Shown here: in pieces, positions 23,186 to 34,720 of the stretch
Numbering within the stretch: position 1 is the stretch's first letter
Layout: every line of letters starts with the position of its first letter
Source of the DNA: Benincasa hispida
Taxonomy: Eukaryota > Streptophyta > Magnoliopsida > Cucurbitales > Cucurbitaceae
Assembly: GCF_009727055.1 (NCBI RefSeq)
Contig: NC_052349.1
Location: 96,312,898-96,376,897 of the forward strand
Reading direction: 5' to 3'
DNA length: 64,000 nt
The notes under the pieces: generated by a model
What the model was told of the DNA's origin: nothing
The model's input: only the letters and a program-made list of their open reading frames with translations
Database searches by the model: none
Translations under genes and position numbers: made by a program

Positions 23186-24855
23186 TGATAACGGGCATAA
23201 ATGCACGTTATTATAATGCTAAGTTATTAAACAATGAAGGTTTGCGCTGATAAAATATATATAATTGCGTCCAAAAAGCATTAAGTTCATAATATTGCGG
23301 TCGCAGGCGTTTGTCGCATGAAAATAGTTAACTTATGTATTTTTGTGTAGAATATTCGTTGATGCAAGGCGGAAAATACAATCACAAGAAATCAACGGTC
23401 GAACACAACGTTACCGCATGGCTTTGCGGTGATTTGCACTCGTAAATATCTTCTCAAGAAGGATTGTCGCATAGAGCCGACGCAACTTGGTGGGCGCATC
23501 TGGGTGAAAAGCATAATAAATCAGGATGGGACAGAAAGCTGATGACGGTCGATTCTGAATTAAGTTGACAAACCGCTAACGAACTACTGTAGCAAGTACA
23601 CTTAACTTTTTGGTGACAAATATTCGGCGCATTAGACGGAGAATTAATGTCATCCCATCAGTGCAATCATAAGAGAGAAATAGCTTTTCACCTTGAAGCT
23701 CTATAAATACTGAAGGCAACCTTCAGTGAAGGAGTTCAGACAGTTAATTTTACCTTAGATAGAAGTAGCTTTGTTCATAGTTTTTCTTTTACTTCAAGAG
23801 AGAAGGGAAGAGATGCTAGAGGATCACTTTGGTCAGCTCGAGAGAGAACCCAGAGGCGTGGAAAAGCGGAGAGAAGGCTGACTCTCGCGAGAGCGAGACT
23901 ATCTTTTGAACAGAGTAGAAAAGAATAGTGTAAAAGCCTTGGGAAGCAAGAAATTGCTACCAGGCTCTTTATTCTCATTTCACATTGTTATTTTGTATTT
24001 CAACTCTATATCTATAAAATGAAACTTGCTCATCTACATCTGTTCACTCTCTTAAAAGCACGCATGAGTAGCTAAATCTAGCGAATGGGTTGAGAAGAAC
24101 TAAGTTAACATGACCTAGGATCTTTATTGCATGCGATTATCTTGTCTTATGTTGCACCCAACACCCTTTAGAGCTACTCAAGAGAGAGTCTAAAGAAAGA
24201 ACCTGAGACTTGAGAGAGCTAGGTTAGAATCTAGACTCGAGAGAGCAAGATTAGATCTGCATAAGCAAGAGATAGGGACTTAGAGATAAGCTCTATTTGC
24301 CAACATGCATCGCATGCACCCTAGAGATAGGTTATGATATTATACGGTCGCCTTGTTTGTGTGTGTGTCATTTGTCATCGCATAAACAAGAATAGAGGCT
24401 TATGTGTAGGTCCTATAGACTTTATCGTATATATCGCATGCGTTCCAGAACTTGAAGCCATAGAATTTGCATTGAGAGATGATTTGCTATTGTATGTGTG
24501 TTGCATGATCGCATAACATGAACGCATCCTAGGAAGTGTTAGCTGAACCCCTTCTCAACTCGTTCCCCGTATATTCATCGCATCTTCCATATTATCAACT
24601 CTTTTCTTAACTCCGCCGCATACTTTTATTATCGCATGCAACAACCCAAAAACAACTCTTTGATTTATTGGATATCACAAAGTCTTCTTAAAAATTATCA
24701 CCACATACCGTTTTCCTTAATCCCTGAGTTCGACCCTGGACTTACCAAGAAACTCAGTAGGATTTATACTTGATTCTGCTGAGAAAACTTGTTGCACAAC
24801 ACATTTCCCATCACCGCAATTCTTTTCATAAAATCACCGCATAAAATACGCATCA
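23186..24855 (+). repeat. G1 3' LTR
   Basis: It starts TGATAACGGGCATAAATGCACG and ends ATACGCATCA, 1670 bp. Its opening bases form a stem (GATAACGGGCA with TGCACGTTATT, loop TAAA). A TATA box CTCTATAAATACTG lies near 23699. Its R/U5 matches G3 (45420-47050), not the right half of the 5' LTR of the same element. Confidence 0.8.
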
Positions 24856-26500
24856 GCAACTGGAGAGAAGGTTTCTTCAAAATTTAACCTCTCTCTTTGG
24901 GTAAACCCTTTTGCCACAAGTCTAGCTTTGTAGGTTAGTAACTTACCAGCTTGGTTTTGTATTCTCTTGTAGATCCACTTGCAACCGATGGTTTTACCCC
25001 TTGTAGTTGTTCTACAAGTTCCCAGACAGAATTGAAATACATAGATTCCATTTCAAGGTCCACGGTTTTAATCCATTAGTTTTTGTCCACATCATTCATT
25101 GCTTGATTAAAAGACAATGGATCCTCTAAACCATCATTTTGTATGATGACTTGAGTTTCAGTTAAACCCATGTACCGGCCAGGCTGGTTCACAACCCTCC
25201 TACTACGCCGAGGCATTCTCAACTCTTGAAAAGGATGTGAAGTATCAGTTTCATCAACAACTCTTGTTGACGGACCTGCTCTATCAACATCTCTTGTTGA
25301 AGGACCTGCTTGATCAGCAACTCTTGTTGATACATTTGTCGTTTCTCTGTACATTTCTTCTATTACTAGCTTACTGCGAGGTTGATAGTTCTTTTTATAA
25401 TCTTCCACCTGGAAGGTTGCATTTGTCGATACAAACACTTTATCTTCTTAAGGATCATAAAAGAAACCACCTTTTGTTTTTTTTGGGTAGCCTACAAATA
25501 GACACACTTTTGAACGGTGTTCTAACTTTTTAGGATTTTGCACCAACACATATGCTGGACAACCCCAAATCCTGAAGTAATATAAATTTCCTTTACGTCC
25601 TCTCCAGAGCTCTTAAGGTGTTTCAGAAACACTTTTTGAGGGAACCATTTTCAAAATATACACTGCAGTCCCAACTGCGTGTGCTAAAAAAGAATTTGGT
25701 AACTGAGCGTAACTCATCATGGGACGAACCATGTCCAACAAGATTCTGTTTCTCTTCTCTGCCACACCGTTCTACTGAGGTATGCCAGGGGCTGTGAGTT
25801 GAGACTGAATTCCATGTTCTATCAAATAGTTCTGGAATTCTATGTCCATATACTCACCACCTCGATCCGATCGAAGCGTTTTAATCTTTTTACCTAATTG
25901 GTTCTCAACCTCAGCCTTATACTCTTTGAACTTTTCAAAAGTTTCAGACTTTTGGTGTATTAGGTAAATATGCCCATACCTTGAACAATCATCTATAAAA
26001 GTAATGAAATATTCATACCTTTCTCTTGCTCTAACATTTAAAGGCCCACAAAGGTCTGAATGAATCAGCTCTAGGGGTTCTTTGGCTCTAATACCTTTTC
26101 CAGAAAAAGATCTTTTTTTCATTTTACCCTCAAGATAGAACTCACATGGCGGTAATGAACTGTCTTCCAACTTGTTTAAAAGACTATTCTTAACCAATCT
26201 CTCAATCCTGTTGAGATTTATGAGACCCAGTCTCAAGTGCCAAAGATAGGCATTTGGAGAAGTCTTCCTTTTCTTATGAGTCCCAACAGTTTTAAACATC
26301 TCTATGTTCAAAATAGCTTTGACCTTAGTTGGTTTTAATATGTACAAGTTATTTTCTAATTTTGCAGAGCAAATTTTTTTATTACCCATTTTGATGAACA
26401 CTTCACCATTTTCGAAATAAACTTTATAATTTTGTTCTAGCAAACAGTAGATAGATATTAGATTCCTTTTCATAGAAGGAATATAATATACTTTTTTCAA
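24856..26500 (-). pseudogene. Copia E integrase, linker and RT start, degenerate
   Basis: On the minus strand 26500-25772 encodes the GAG-pre-integrase zinc region (LWHLRLGLINLNRIERLV, PPCEFYLEGK) and the integrase core. LIHSDLCGP carries the first Asp, FITFIDDCSRYGH the second, and LRSDRGGEY follows. A CAG-to-TAG stop breaks GIPQ-NGVAEKRN just before the catalytic Glu (NGVAEKR). The C-terminal region continues (IWGCPAYVLV, KVFVSTNATF) into the 25438-25076 linker, which has DQAGPST-type repeats. RT then starts and is cut by G1 at 24855. Confidence 0.85.
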
Positions 26501-26970
26501 ATAAATGTACTTATCTCCTATAAATAACTTTCATATCTCCCACTGCTTTGGCTGAAACAATCTCCTCGATCCCTACCTTAAAGATTGTTTCACCTTCTGT
26601 CAACTGTCTCCAGGAACTTGTTTCCCGTGAGATAGTACATACATGATTAGCGACACCTGAATCAATTATCCAGATTTTATCGTTTTCCACTAAACATGCT
26701 TTGATAACAAGTAAATCATATTTATCTTGTTGTTCGAATTCAGTATTCTCATCTACATAATTCATAATTTCAGATGAGTTGAGAGATAGAGGACAATCCT
26801 CTGTTAAAACTCTTTTGGTATAATCAACCGCTAGTAATTTGTTTGTTGATTTGATTTTACTGTTATGTACATCGGAAACGAGTATTCTAGAATTCGACAA
26901 GCTGATAAAATTCAAACAAATTCTAATTAGAAAATTGTAACTAAATCCAAAATCAAGTTTTAGCAAAAAG
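26501..26970 (-). pseudogene. Copia E gag start fused to protease by a gag deletion
   Basis: The minus strand reads a gag-like N-terminus ending RVLTEDCPLSL, then almost at once the protease segment KIWIIDSGVANHVC with an intact catalytic DSG (26655-26663). The whole gag body and CCHC zinc knuckle found in A2 and F are missing. E could not have packaged its own RNA. Confidence 0.75.
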
Positions 26971-28740
26971 TAATAATGTACCCATAACCATTATTGATTT
27001 GTAACGATATTTTAGTGAGTCAGAATATGTGCTACCAAGGGGCAGTCATATATGCCTTCACTAAAACAAACAATTTTGACCAAACACTATCCCCAGAATA
27101 ACTCTTATTCCTATTGTCTCCGAAATAACTCTTATTCTTATAGTCATTTAGTTATCGTTTTCGGTCAAGATCTTTACTAACAACTTAGTAATTCTTGTAA
27201 GTGTCACTCGCCATTTTCAGATCTTATAGGACGATATGAATTTGCCTCCGAAATAGAAGACAACATCCAAAACGGAACTATAAGACCCTATTCATTTTAC
27301 TGAAGCCCGTGTTTTCCGAATCCTATGTTACAACCATCCGATGGGATAGCCGTCGCTAAACAACTAGCAAAAGGCCGCCTAAAGCAAACCAGCAGGTGCA
27401 ACATAGGAATCTCACGGTTTAGACTAATGGAGGAGACCGTAGGATATATTGACACATATCCTTCACCCATTTACTATGAACTACTTCCTCCATTTACCTT
27501 GATATTGACTCATATAAAACACTTTCCGAATGGAGACCACTTCCAGGGTGACACGAAGCGTCATATGAATCTCACGGTATAAACTATGTGGAGACGTGAC
27601 AGTTGAAATCTATATATCATATAATAGACTTATATTTGAACAAATTCCTCTTATTCACCAAAATCTAGATTTAAGCAAAAAAATACTTTCCGAATGGAGG
27701 TCAGTTCCAGGGTGACAAAAAATACCACTTAAATCTGGATTGTGAACTCTTAGATACGTGAGAGCTAAAAATAACGTATTGTATATGTTATTAATCTCCC
27801 ACTGAAATTTTCTAATAACTATATCATTTAGAAGTTATTAAATCGCCACTGAAGTGTTCTATGTTGGGTAGATTTATACTTAGGTTCTTTTCAGCTAATA
27901 AAACAACCCTAAGTCTATGTAGTTTATCCAAGTATAACTCTTATAATTGGATTGTAACCTACGATGTCTAGGTGATAAACCATTTTATTACCTCACATAA
28001 CTCACGTATGCTCATAAAACCGGTTACCAACCCTCAATTATTCGACCATAATCCTCAGTTTGGAGGTGTTCCGTAACCCATCAACTTAAGTAACCTATGT
28101 TTTATAAGTTTTAACAATTAAAACAGGTGGTCAACCTACGTGAGCTTGCAACTATTGTTTATGGATTTTAAATGTCTAACCCAATTTTATAACAACTTAT
28201 AAAACTTTAGACATGCTATTCATCCATAACATACATGAGGCATTCAAATTTAATATAACATTTATATTAAATACAAGAAACCTTAACATGCATACTATAT
28301 ATTATAACAATTATAACATACTTTCAATGCATGTTACATGCTTCCTGTGGTGGGATTTTAAATCTAAATGACATACTATATACACATACAACATTTATTT
28401 AATTATAACATACATCAAATGCATAAATAATTAAACACAGACTGATATGGTTTTTAGTTTTGGCAAAAAACAAGCAAACAGAAGCCTAACTATTACAAAA
28501 TAGCTTTCGAACCACTCCCAGACCGCTCGAATCGCTCCAAAACGAACTCAAGTAGCTTGAACTACACCCGAATTGTTTGAACCAGACCAGCCAAGTCTGA
28601 ACTGAAGCAGCCAAGAACCATTCGAAGCTGAACCGGACTAGACCATAAGAGAACCGGTCGAACTGGCAACCTTTGCACATGTTCAGCATTTCGCTAAGTC
28701 TCATCGTTTAGCAATGACGACCATTGTCTTGCATTTTTCC
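26971..28740 (-). other. Copia E leader, proximal part
   Basis: Non-coding. It contains two direct copies of a unit around CTTTCCGAATGGAG...TTCCAGGGTGACA (27521-27553 and 27687-27716), the E-family counterpart of the twin leader motif in C, F and A2. 28190-28400 is AT-rich with TATAACAATTATAAC-type words shared with the other leaders. Confidence 0.6.
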
Positions 28741-29400
28741 AGATCATTTAGTAAATGCTTGATCGTTTAGCACGCGAAAAGGTAAACGATCATTTAATGC
28801 CATCGTATAGCATTCAACGCATCGCCCAACTGCCGCACGAAGGTATGCGATCGCGTAGTGCTATCGCATAGCAACTCGTCGCATCGCCTAGCTCCCGCAT
28901 AAAGGTAAACGATCACGTAGTGCTATCGCATTGAAACTCGACGCATCGCCTAGCTCCTGCATAGAGGTAAACGATCGTGTAGTGCTATCGCCTAGCAACT
29001 CAACGCATCGTTTAGCTCCCGATCAAAGATAAACGATCGAAGTAAGCGATCGCTCAAGGCTATCGTATAGCTCTTCATCACTATTGCTTAGTTCTATCGT
29101 ATAGAACCAAACGATCGCTTAACACCATCGTCTAGCACTGCATGTCATCGTTTAGTATCCGTCGTAGCTTAAATGATCACTTAGCTCCATCGTATAAAAC
29201 ATCATTGCGTTGTTCAGCATCGTAGGTAAGCGATTTGTTTAGTTCCATCGCATAGAAAATTCAACGCATCGCTAAGCACTATGTCTACACGATTGCTTAG
29301 CTCCGTATCTAAACGATCAGTGCCCATTGCTATACGATCATCTAGCTTTTCTTCACATTGTGAAGCATCTGGAGCTAGACGATCGTTTAGCAACTGAAGC
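28741..29400 (-). repeat. Half-site array with 62-bp tandem repeat in the copia E leader
   Basis: Units start at 28842, 28904, 28966 and about 29028, exactly 62 bases apart. Each holds a dyad word (AAACGATCGTGTAG type), then GCTATCGCATAGC, then CGCATCGCCTAGCTCC. Further unphased words follow to 29390 (CTATCGTATAG, AAACGATCGCTTA, CATCGTTTAG). The stretch is CpG-rich within AT-rich surroundings. Confidence 0.9.
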
Positions 29401-29688
29401 CTCAGCGATGATAAGAAAAGAGGCTGATTTTCTGGAACTGCAACTTGGCCTCTTCGTTTGTTTCTTCGATTAACAGCTTAATTTCAACTCTAATGACTCC
29501 AAATAAATTATAGACTCTTGGGAACACATTAAAGCTCATCAAGCAAGAGCCAATTACAAATTTAAATGAGAAATTAAAGAGAATTATACAGCCAAAACTT
29601 AGAAAACCATATCATTGAACCAGTTTCATATTTCTCATATGAAACACCCACCAAACCAAAATTAAACCGAATTGAATGCTTATTTGAT

Positions 29689-29702
29689 GCTCTGATACTA
29701 AT
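29689..29702 (-). promoter_or_regulatory. Primer binding site of copia E unit 1
   Basis: On the minus strand ATTAGTATCAGAGC directly follows the LTR end TTCTACA. It fits the TGGTATCAGAGC initiator tRNA-Met site of Ty1/copia elements. Confidence 0.85.
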
Positions 29703-30497
29703 TGTAGAATTGTATCAACAACAGCGGAAGCACAAGGATCATTTAAGCACTCAAATTAACTAATTTTGGCATTGAAGTTAACTAATGGGTCATTCCACTA
29801 AAGTCCATAGTTGCACTCCCCTCACTGTAGATATATTATGTCCATATGATTTAACCATAATCAGGAAGTCGACCCTTCACAGGTTGTTCGTAATAACGGC
29901 TGGGTCAAATATCTGTTTTACCCCCGAGATTACGTTTTATTCCTCAAGTCCTTACTGATCCTCCAATTAACTACTTGTTTGTGATCCAATCACCAAACCA
30001 AACTCTCTGAGCCCAGTGAGAGAATGGGGCCCCTTGTTCAAGACCTGGATTCAGTACTTGAGAGAATAACCTTTCTCCTATCCCTAAATCGGGTAGGCGT
30101 GAACTCCGTCTTGCACCCTATGTCCTCAGCTATCGATCTGGTCTTACGCCTGAAATGGGAATCTTATTGAGCCGGCGCTATTAAGCCAACCCTCAACTAT
30201 GCAAATCTAAAGGCAATCCCGAATAAACAGGAATTCATAGTTAGCTCAGGATTAAGATCGAGTTACCCAGGTCATCTAGGTGAAATAGTCAGTCTTAAAC
30301 AGTAAATAACGTTATAAAGTAAGAGTGACTTATTTCTTGGTCTTGATCTTATGAAAACTCATTGCATAGGACACCCCCACTCCTCATGTCATAACATGTA
30401 TAAATTAGGATCACATCGTATGTAACATTTTACAACTCTTTGTAATAACTACAGAGTAGGCCGCATTCAATGGTGTTACTAGAATAAGGTACCCAAC
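29703..30497 (-). mobile_element. Copia E 5' LTR, internally deleted and truncated
   Basis: It matches the B-family LTR at 17089-18956 with two losses. About 850 bp is missing near 29774-29784. The first ~220 bp (the TGTTGGG end) is missing beyond 30497, where F begins after 15 unmatched bases. Confidence 0.8.
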
Positions 30498-30512
30498 TGA
30501 GGTCAAAGCTGT

Positions 30513-31181
30513 TTTGAATTCTATCTTGTGTAGCTGAGATCCAATTCCCGAATCAAACGAATCCCCAAAATGGTAGGTTTGAATTGGAGACCTGGCCACT
30601 TGCACCTATACAAATCAAAGGACCGCCCTCAATGGTAGGAGTTCCCAACTCACTTAGGATTGAGGTCATGTTACCTATGGTCATCCTAGTGAAGTGAAGT
30701 CTTTGTCATGAACGGTGTTATACAACGAGACGTTAACACTTCGTGGTCAGGTCTTACACAAACTCTTTGTATAGGACGCCCCCGCTCGCATGTCCCCAAC
30801 ACGAATAATCAGGATCAGCCCATTTGTGACAAGTCACAATACTTGTGACCATTCCACAAAGCGGGCCGCTTCCGTAGCGTTACCAGGATAAGGTTTCCCT
30901 CCTATATCCATATACTACAGACCATTTTGGTTATCACTCAAGACATGATCCACTTGTATGACGCCCCCGCTCGCATGTCCCCAACCCCAACCATACATGC
31001 TTGAGTCACATATAGATAACCAAGGATTTTATGTTTATTGGTTTGTGGTAAAGCAAATAAAACAAGCAACTGAGCCAAAATACAAGATGTGAAGTAAATA
31101 TCATATATTATACAACACAAGCGTTCGTACAAACTGTTTAGAAACTACAGGACATGAAACTTTAGGGAATCAACCCCAACG
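30513..31181 (-). repeat. F 3' LTR, first third only
   Basis: The LTR start (GTTGGGGTTGATTCCC in sense, terminal TG mutated to CG) is at 31181. It aligns with the A-family LTR to about its position 640. A 26-bp string beginning GACGCCCCCGCTCGCATG occurs at 30775 and again at 30960, where it replaces normal LTR sequence. Confidence 0.8.
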
Positions 31182-33340
31182 ATCTCCCACTTGTTTTATA
31201 GCGAAGTGGGGTGTATATAAAAAACTATTATAAAACAATAAACTAGGGGCATAAAAGTCCAGTACAAAAATTCTCCCACTTGCCCTATTCCAGCTGAGTG
31301 CGATCCTGTAGACCCATGCTCCGTAGGTGACCCTTAAACATTGTAGCCTTCGTAAATAGGTCAGCAACATTAAAATGGACTGTTAGACTGATCCGTCTCA
31401 TCTCTCCTCAACCGCCTGAGGCATCTTAGGACACAATGTCCTTAGACAAAGTGACTCCATGCCTAAACAGCAGTAGGCCCAATCCTAGAGTCCTGCATCG
31501 AGTACTTGAGCAACATTCTTGTCAATGTACGATGCCTGAGATAGTGTGCCTAGCACTTTGTTCTTACGATCCCAAAAATCTGTATACCTAGAACAAACTA
31601 GGGCTCTCCCAATCTTTCATTTGGAATTGGGTCGCTAGCCAGTTCTTAACTGCCAGTCAGTAGATATACAATCTCATTCCATGAGTAGGATATCGTCTAC
31701 GTGCAACACTAAGAAGACTACTGAAGCTGTTTGATGATCTTCTTGTAGACACAAGGTTCATCAATGTTCTTTGGTCAAAGCCATACGACTTGATCGCAGT
31801 ATCAAACCGTATGTTCCAAGATCGAGACGCCTGTTATGGACCGATTTAGTTTACAAACCTTTTTCTACCTTGGGCTATAATCCCTTGGGTGTTGCACCAT
31901 GTAAATGGTCTCCTCAAGATTGCCATTTAGAAAGGTCGTCTTAACGGTCCATTTGCCAGATCTCATAATTATAATAAGCTGCAATGGACAGAAGGATGCG
32001 GATTGACTCCCTCTACCTGGGTATAACCCTTTGACATAAGTCGAGCCTTAAAGGTCTGTACCTTCCCATCAGCATCCCGTTTGTGCTTGTAGATCCATTT
32101 ACAACCTATAGGGTGAACCCCATCAGGCTGATCTACAAGATCCCATACTGAGTTGAAGTACATCGACTCTATCTCGAGTTCCATGGCCTTGACCATTCAT
32201 CCTGGTCAACATCCTCCATTGCCTTCTTATAAGACAACGGATCCTCAATGTCGCCATCTGCTACCATAGCAAGGATTTCTGTGAAACCTAGATAGCGAAC
32301 GAGTGGCTTCGCAACCCTCCCACTACGTCGAGGTTCCCTCAACTCTTGAGGTGGAACTGACCTACTAGATGAACTCCCATAAAAAACTCTTGCTGATGTA
32401 GTAGGCTCTTCAACAACTCTTGTTGAAGTTTCAGTAGTTTCATTGGAAAGCTCACGCAGCACGACTTTTCTTTGTGGACTGTGCTTCTTTATATGATCTT
32501 CCTCCAGGAAAGTAGCATTTGTTGAAACAAACACCCTATTTTCCATCGGATTATAAAAATAACCCCCTCGTGTACCTTTGAGGTAGCCTACAAAGAAGAA
32601 TAACCTCGATTGTGGTTTCAACTTCTTGGAATTAGCCTCAAGCACATGTGCAGGGCAACCCCAAATGCGGAAGTGACATAAACTAGCTTTACGCCCGTGC
32701 CACAACTCTAGAGGTGTTCTTGCAACACTCTTAGAGGGAACACAGTTGAGTATGTATACCGCAGTCTCCACTGCGAAATCCCAAAACGAGTCTAGTAAGG
32801 AAGCGTAACTCATCATCGAGCGAAACATGTCTAACAAAGTCCTATTTCTCCTCTCCGCTACACCATTCTGCTGAGGTGTACCCAACGCTGAGAGTTGGGA
32901 AACGATTCCATGTTCTATCAAATAATCCTAGAATGCCGAATCCAAAAACTCTCCACCTTGATCCGATCGAAGTGTTTTAATCTGTCTATCTAATACATTT
33001 TCAACTTTAGCCTTGAAATTTTTGAACTTTTCAAAGGATTCAGACTTCCGTTGCATAAGATAAACATACTCGTACCTAGAGTAATCATCAGTGAAACTGA
33101 TAAAATACTCATAGCCACCTCGGGCTCGCACATTCATAGGACCACAAAGGTCAGAATGTACTAACACAAAAGGCTCCTTGGCTCTAGAACCTTTTCCAGT
33201 AAAAGGTCATTTAGTCATCTTACCCTCGAGGCAAGATTCGCACACTGGTAAAGAATTTTCTTTAAACTCACTTAGAAGTCCATTCTTCACCAATCTCTCA
33301 ATCCTATTGAGATTGATGTGCCATAAACGAAGATGCTAAA
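31182..33340 (-). pseudogene. Copia F integrase, RT and RNase H tail
   Basis: Integrase is well kept: LVHSDLCGPMNV (first Asp), FTDDYSRYEY (second Asp) and NGVAERRNRTLL (Glu). A single TAG at 32925-32927 interrupts the core. The C-terminal part (WGCPAHVLE, VFVSTNATFLEED) runs into a serine-rich linker and RT start (PIGCKWIYKHKRDADG). RT after that is frameshifted; the active site reads HVDD, not YVDD, near 31700. RNase H is gone except for NVADLFTKATMF just before the polypurine tract. Confidence 0.85.
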
Positions 33341-33830
33341 GTTGGGCATTTTCTTTTGGAGAAATTTGTCGACGTTTTGATTGAGTTATGGCAGTTCTGA
33401 AAAATTCAGTATTATGGAGGGAATTAATGACTAACGGCCTTAGCACATATAAATTTGATTCCAGATTTGCTGTGCAAATAAAAAAACCATCTTTATGAAT
33501 AAACGCTTTATCCACATTAAACGAGATAGTATATTTACATTGCAATAAACACTTTATAGAAATAAGGTTCCTCTTTAGTTTGGGAATAATATATACATCA
33601 TGTAAAACAAGAAACCTATTCTGTAAAGCTAACTGGAGTCCTTCCACTGCCACAGCTGAGACGACATGCCCGGTGCCTACTCGCATCGTCATCTCATCAG
33701 CCTCCAGCTGTTGCCAAGATCTAATCCCCTGAAAAGAAAAACAATCATGATTAGTGGCACTCGAATCAATTATCCAGGCAAAATCATCATTCTCCACTAA
33801 ACAAGTTTCAAGAACAAGTATATCACATTT
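33230..33830 (-). pseudogene. Copia F protease and pre-integrase region
   Basis: The minus strand gives FAWIIDSSATNHDC: the catalytic DSG has become DSS. VGTGHVVSAVAV and the YVLRP segment follow. The pre-integrase zinc region LxHLRLWHINLNRIERLV has a TAG in place of the usual Trp. One frameshift lies near 33210. Confidence 0.8.
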
Positions 33831-34720
33831 ACCTTTATCAGCCTTGGCCTTAGCCTAGGCTGCTTTCTTCTCTTTCAGATACCGAGGACAGTTTTTCTTC
33901 TAGTGTCCATCTTGGTTGCAGTGGAAACACTTTCCTTTAGCAACTTGTGGATGCCTCTTTGGGCGACAGGCGGTGGGTTAGCAAGTGTCTTCCCTTTTCC
34001 CTTACCACCCTTCTTTTTCTTCCCCTTTGCAGTGTTAGAAGTAAAAGGTGCAGACTTCGTTCCTGAGGTCGAACCTCTATGGAACGTCCTGGAGGATGAA
34101 GCAACATTTGCCTCATCCTTTTACCTCTTCTTACTTTTCAGTAAAGATTGGTATATCTGCAACTCGTAGAGGAGATTTGTAAGGTTATATTTCACTTTGT
34201 TAAGAATCACATTGCTAACAAAGTGCAGGAAGCTCTTCGGCAAAGAATGCAGGATTACCTGGCTGCCCTCATCAATGGTAGACCCATTCAACTCTGCCAC
34301 ATTAAAGTGGACCATCATGTTAAGCACATGTTCACAAACATAGGTGCCTTCTTCCATTTTGGAGTTGAATATGTATTTAAGAGCCTCATGCATAAGTTGT
34401 TCAGACGGTTGTCCAAACATCCCCCGCAGGAACTCCATGATCTCACGCGCTGAGATCATAGGCTCATATTTCTTGGCCAAGACTTCAGAAAGACTTGCCA
34501 AGATGTAGGCTCAAGCCTTCTCATTCGCCCTTGTCCATCGCTCGTATGCCTCTCAAACATTTCGAGTGGCATTAGGAGCTAGAATAGGAGGATAAGCCTC
34601 CGTGAGAACGAACATGAGATCCCCGATGATCAAGATCGTCGTGATCATGTGTTTCCATGTTGCAAAATTATCGCTAGTAAGTTTTTTGGCGTTTAGTAAT
34701 GCTAACGTGGCTATTGCCAT
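33831..34720 (-). pseudogene. Copia F gag with CCHC knuckle
   Basis: Gag starts at 34720 (MAIATLALLNAKKL, then ATWKHMITTILI) and continues through SEVLAKKYEPM, LRGMFGQPSEQL and KVKYNLTNLLYEL, the UBN2/gag domain of plant copia elements. A lysine- and glycine-rich stretch precedes the knuckle CFHCNQDGH-x-KKNC. A TAG at 33900-33902 sits between the His and the last Cys. At least one frameshift and one stop (near 34510) separate the pieces. Confidence 0.85.

Larger units (their letters stand above)
20181..24855 (+). mobile_element. G1: Ty3/gypsy-type element, two LTRs with only ~0.8 kb between
   Basis: LTRs at 20181-22405 and 23186-24855 enclose a primer binding site, a short non-coding centre and a polypurine tract. 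The flanks GCACC and GCAAC (4 of 5) are the target duplication. Removing the element restores the copia RT codons for PVAMIKSIR across the site. No gag, protease, RT or integrase is present, so it is non-autonomous or a deletion derivative. The primer site complementary to tRNA-Asp and the protease of relative G3 suggest the Athila/Tat branch. Confidence 0.85.

Noticed and set aside
25772..26500. Long open frame of 242 codons as a host gene
   Set aside because: It is copia pre-integrase plus integrase, flanked by protease and RT of the same element and ending at a mutated Gln codon.
28842..29090. CRISPR-like array (regular 62-bp repeats)
   Set aside because: The whole unit repeats, with no unique spacers, and it lies in the leader of a plant retrotransposon. 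It is a minisatellite.
34148..34453. 101-codon plus-strand frame
   Set aside because: It is the antisense shadow of F gag.
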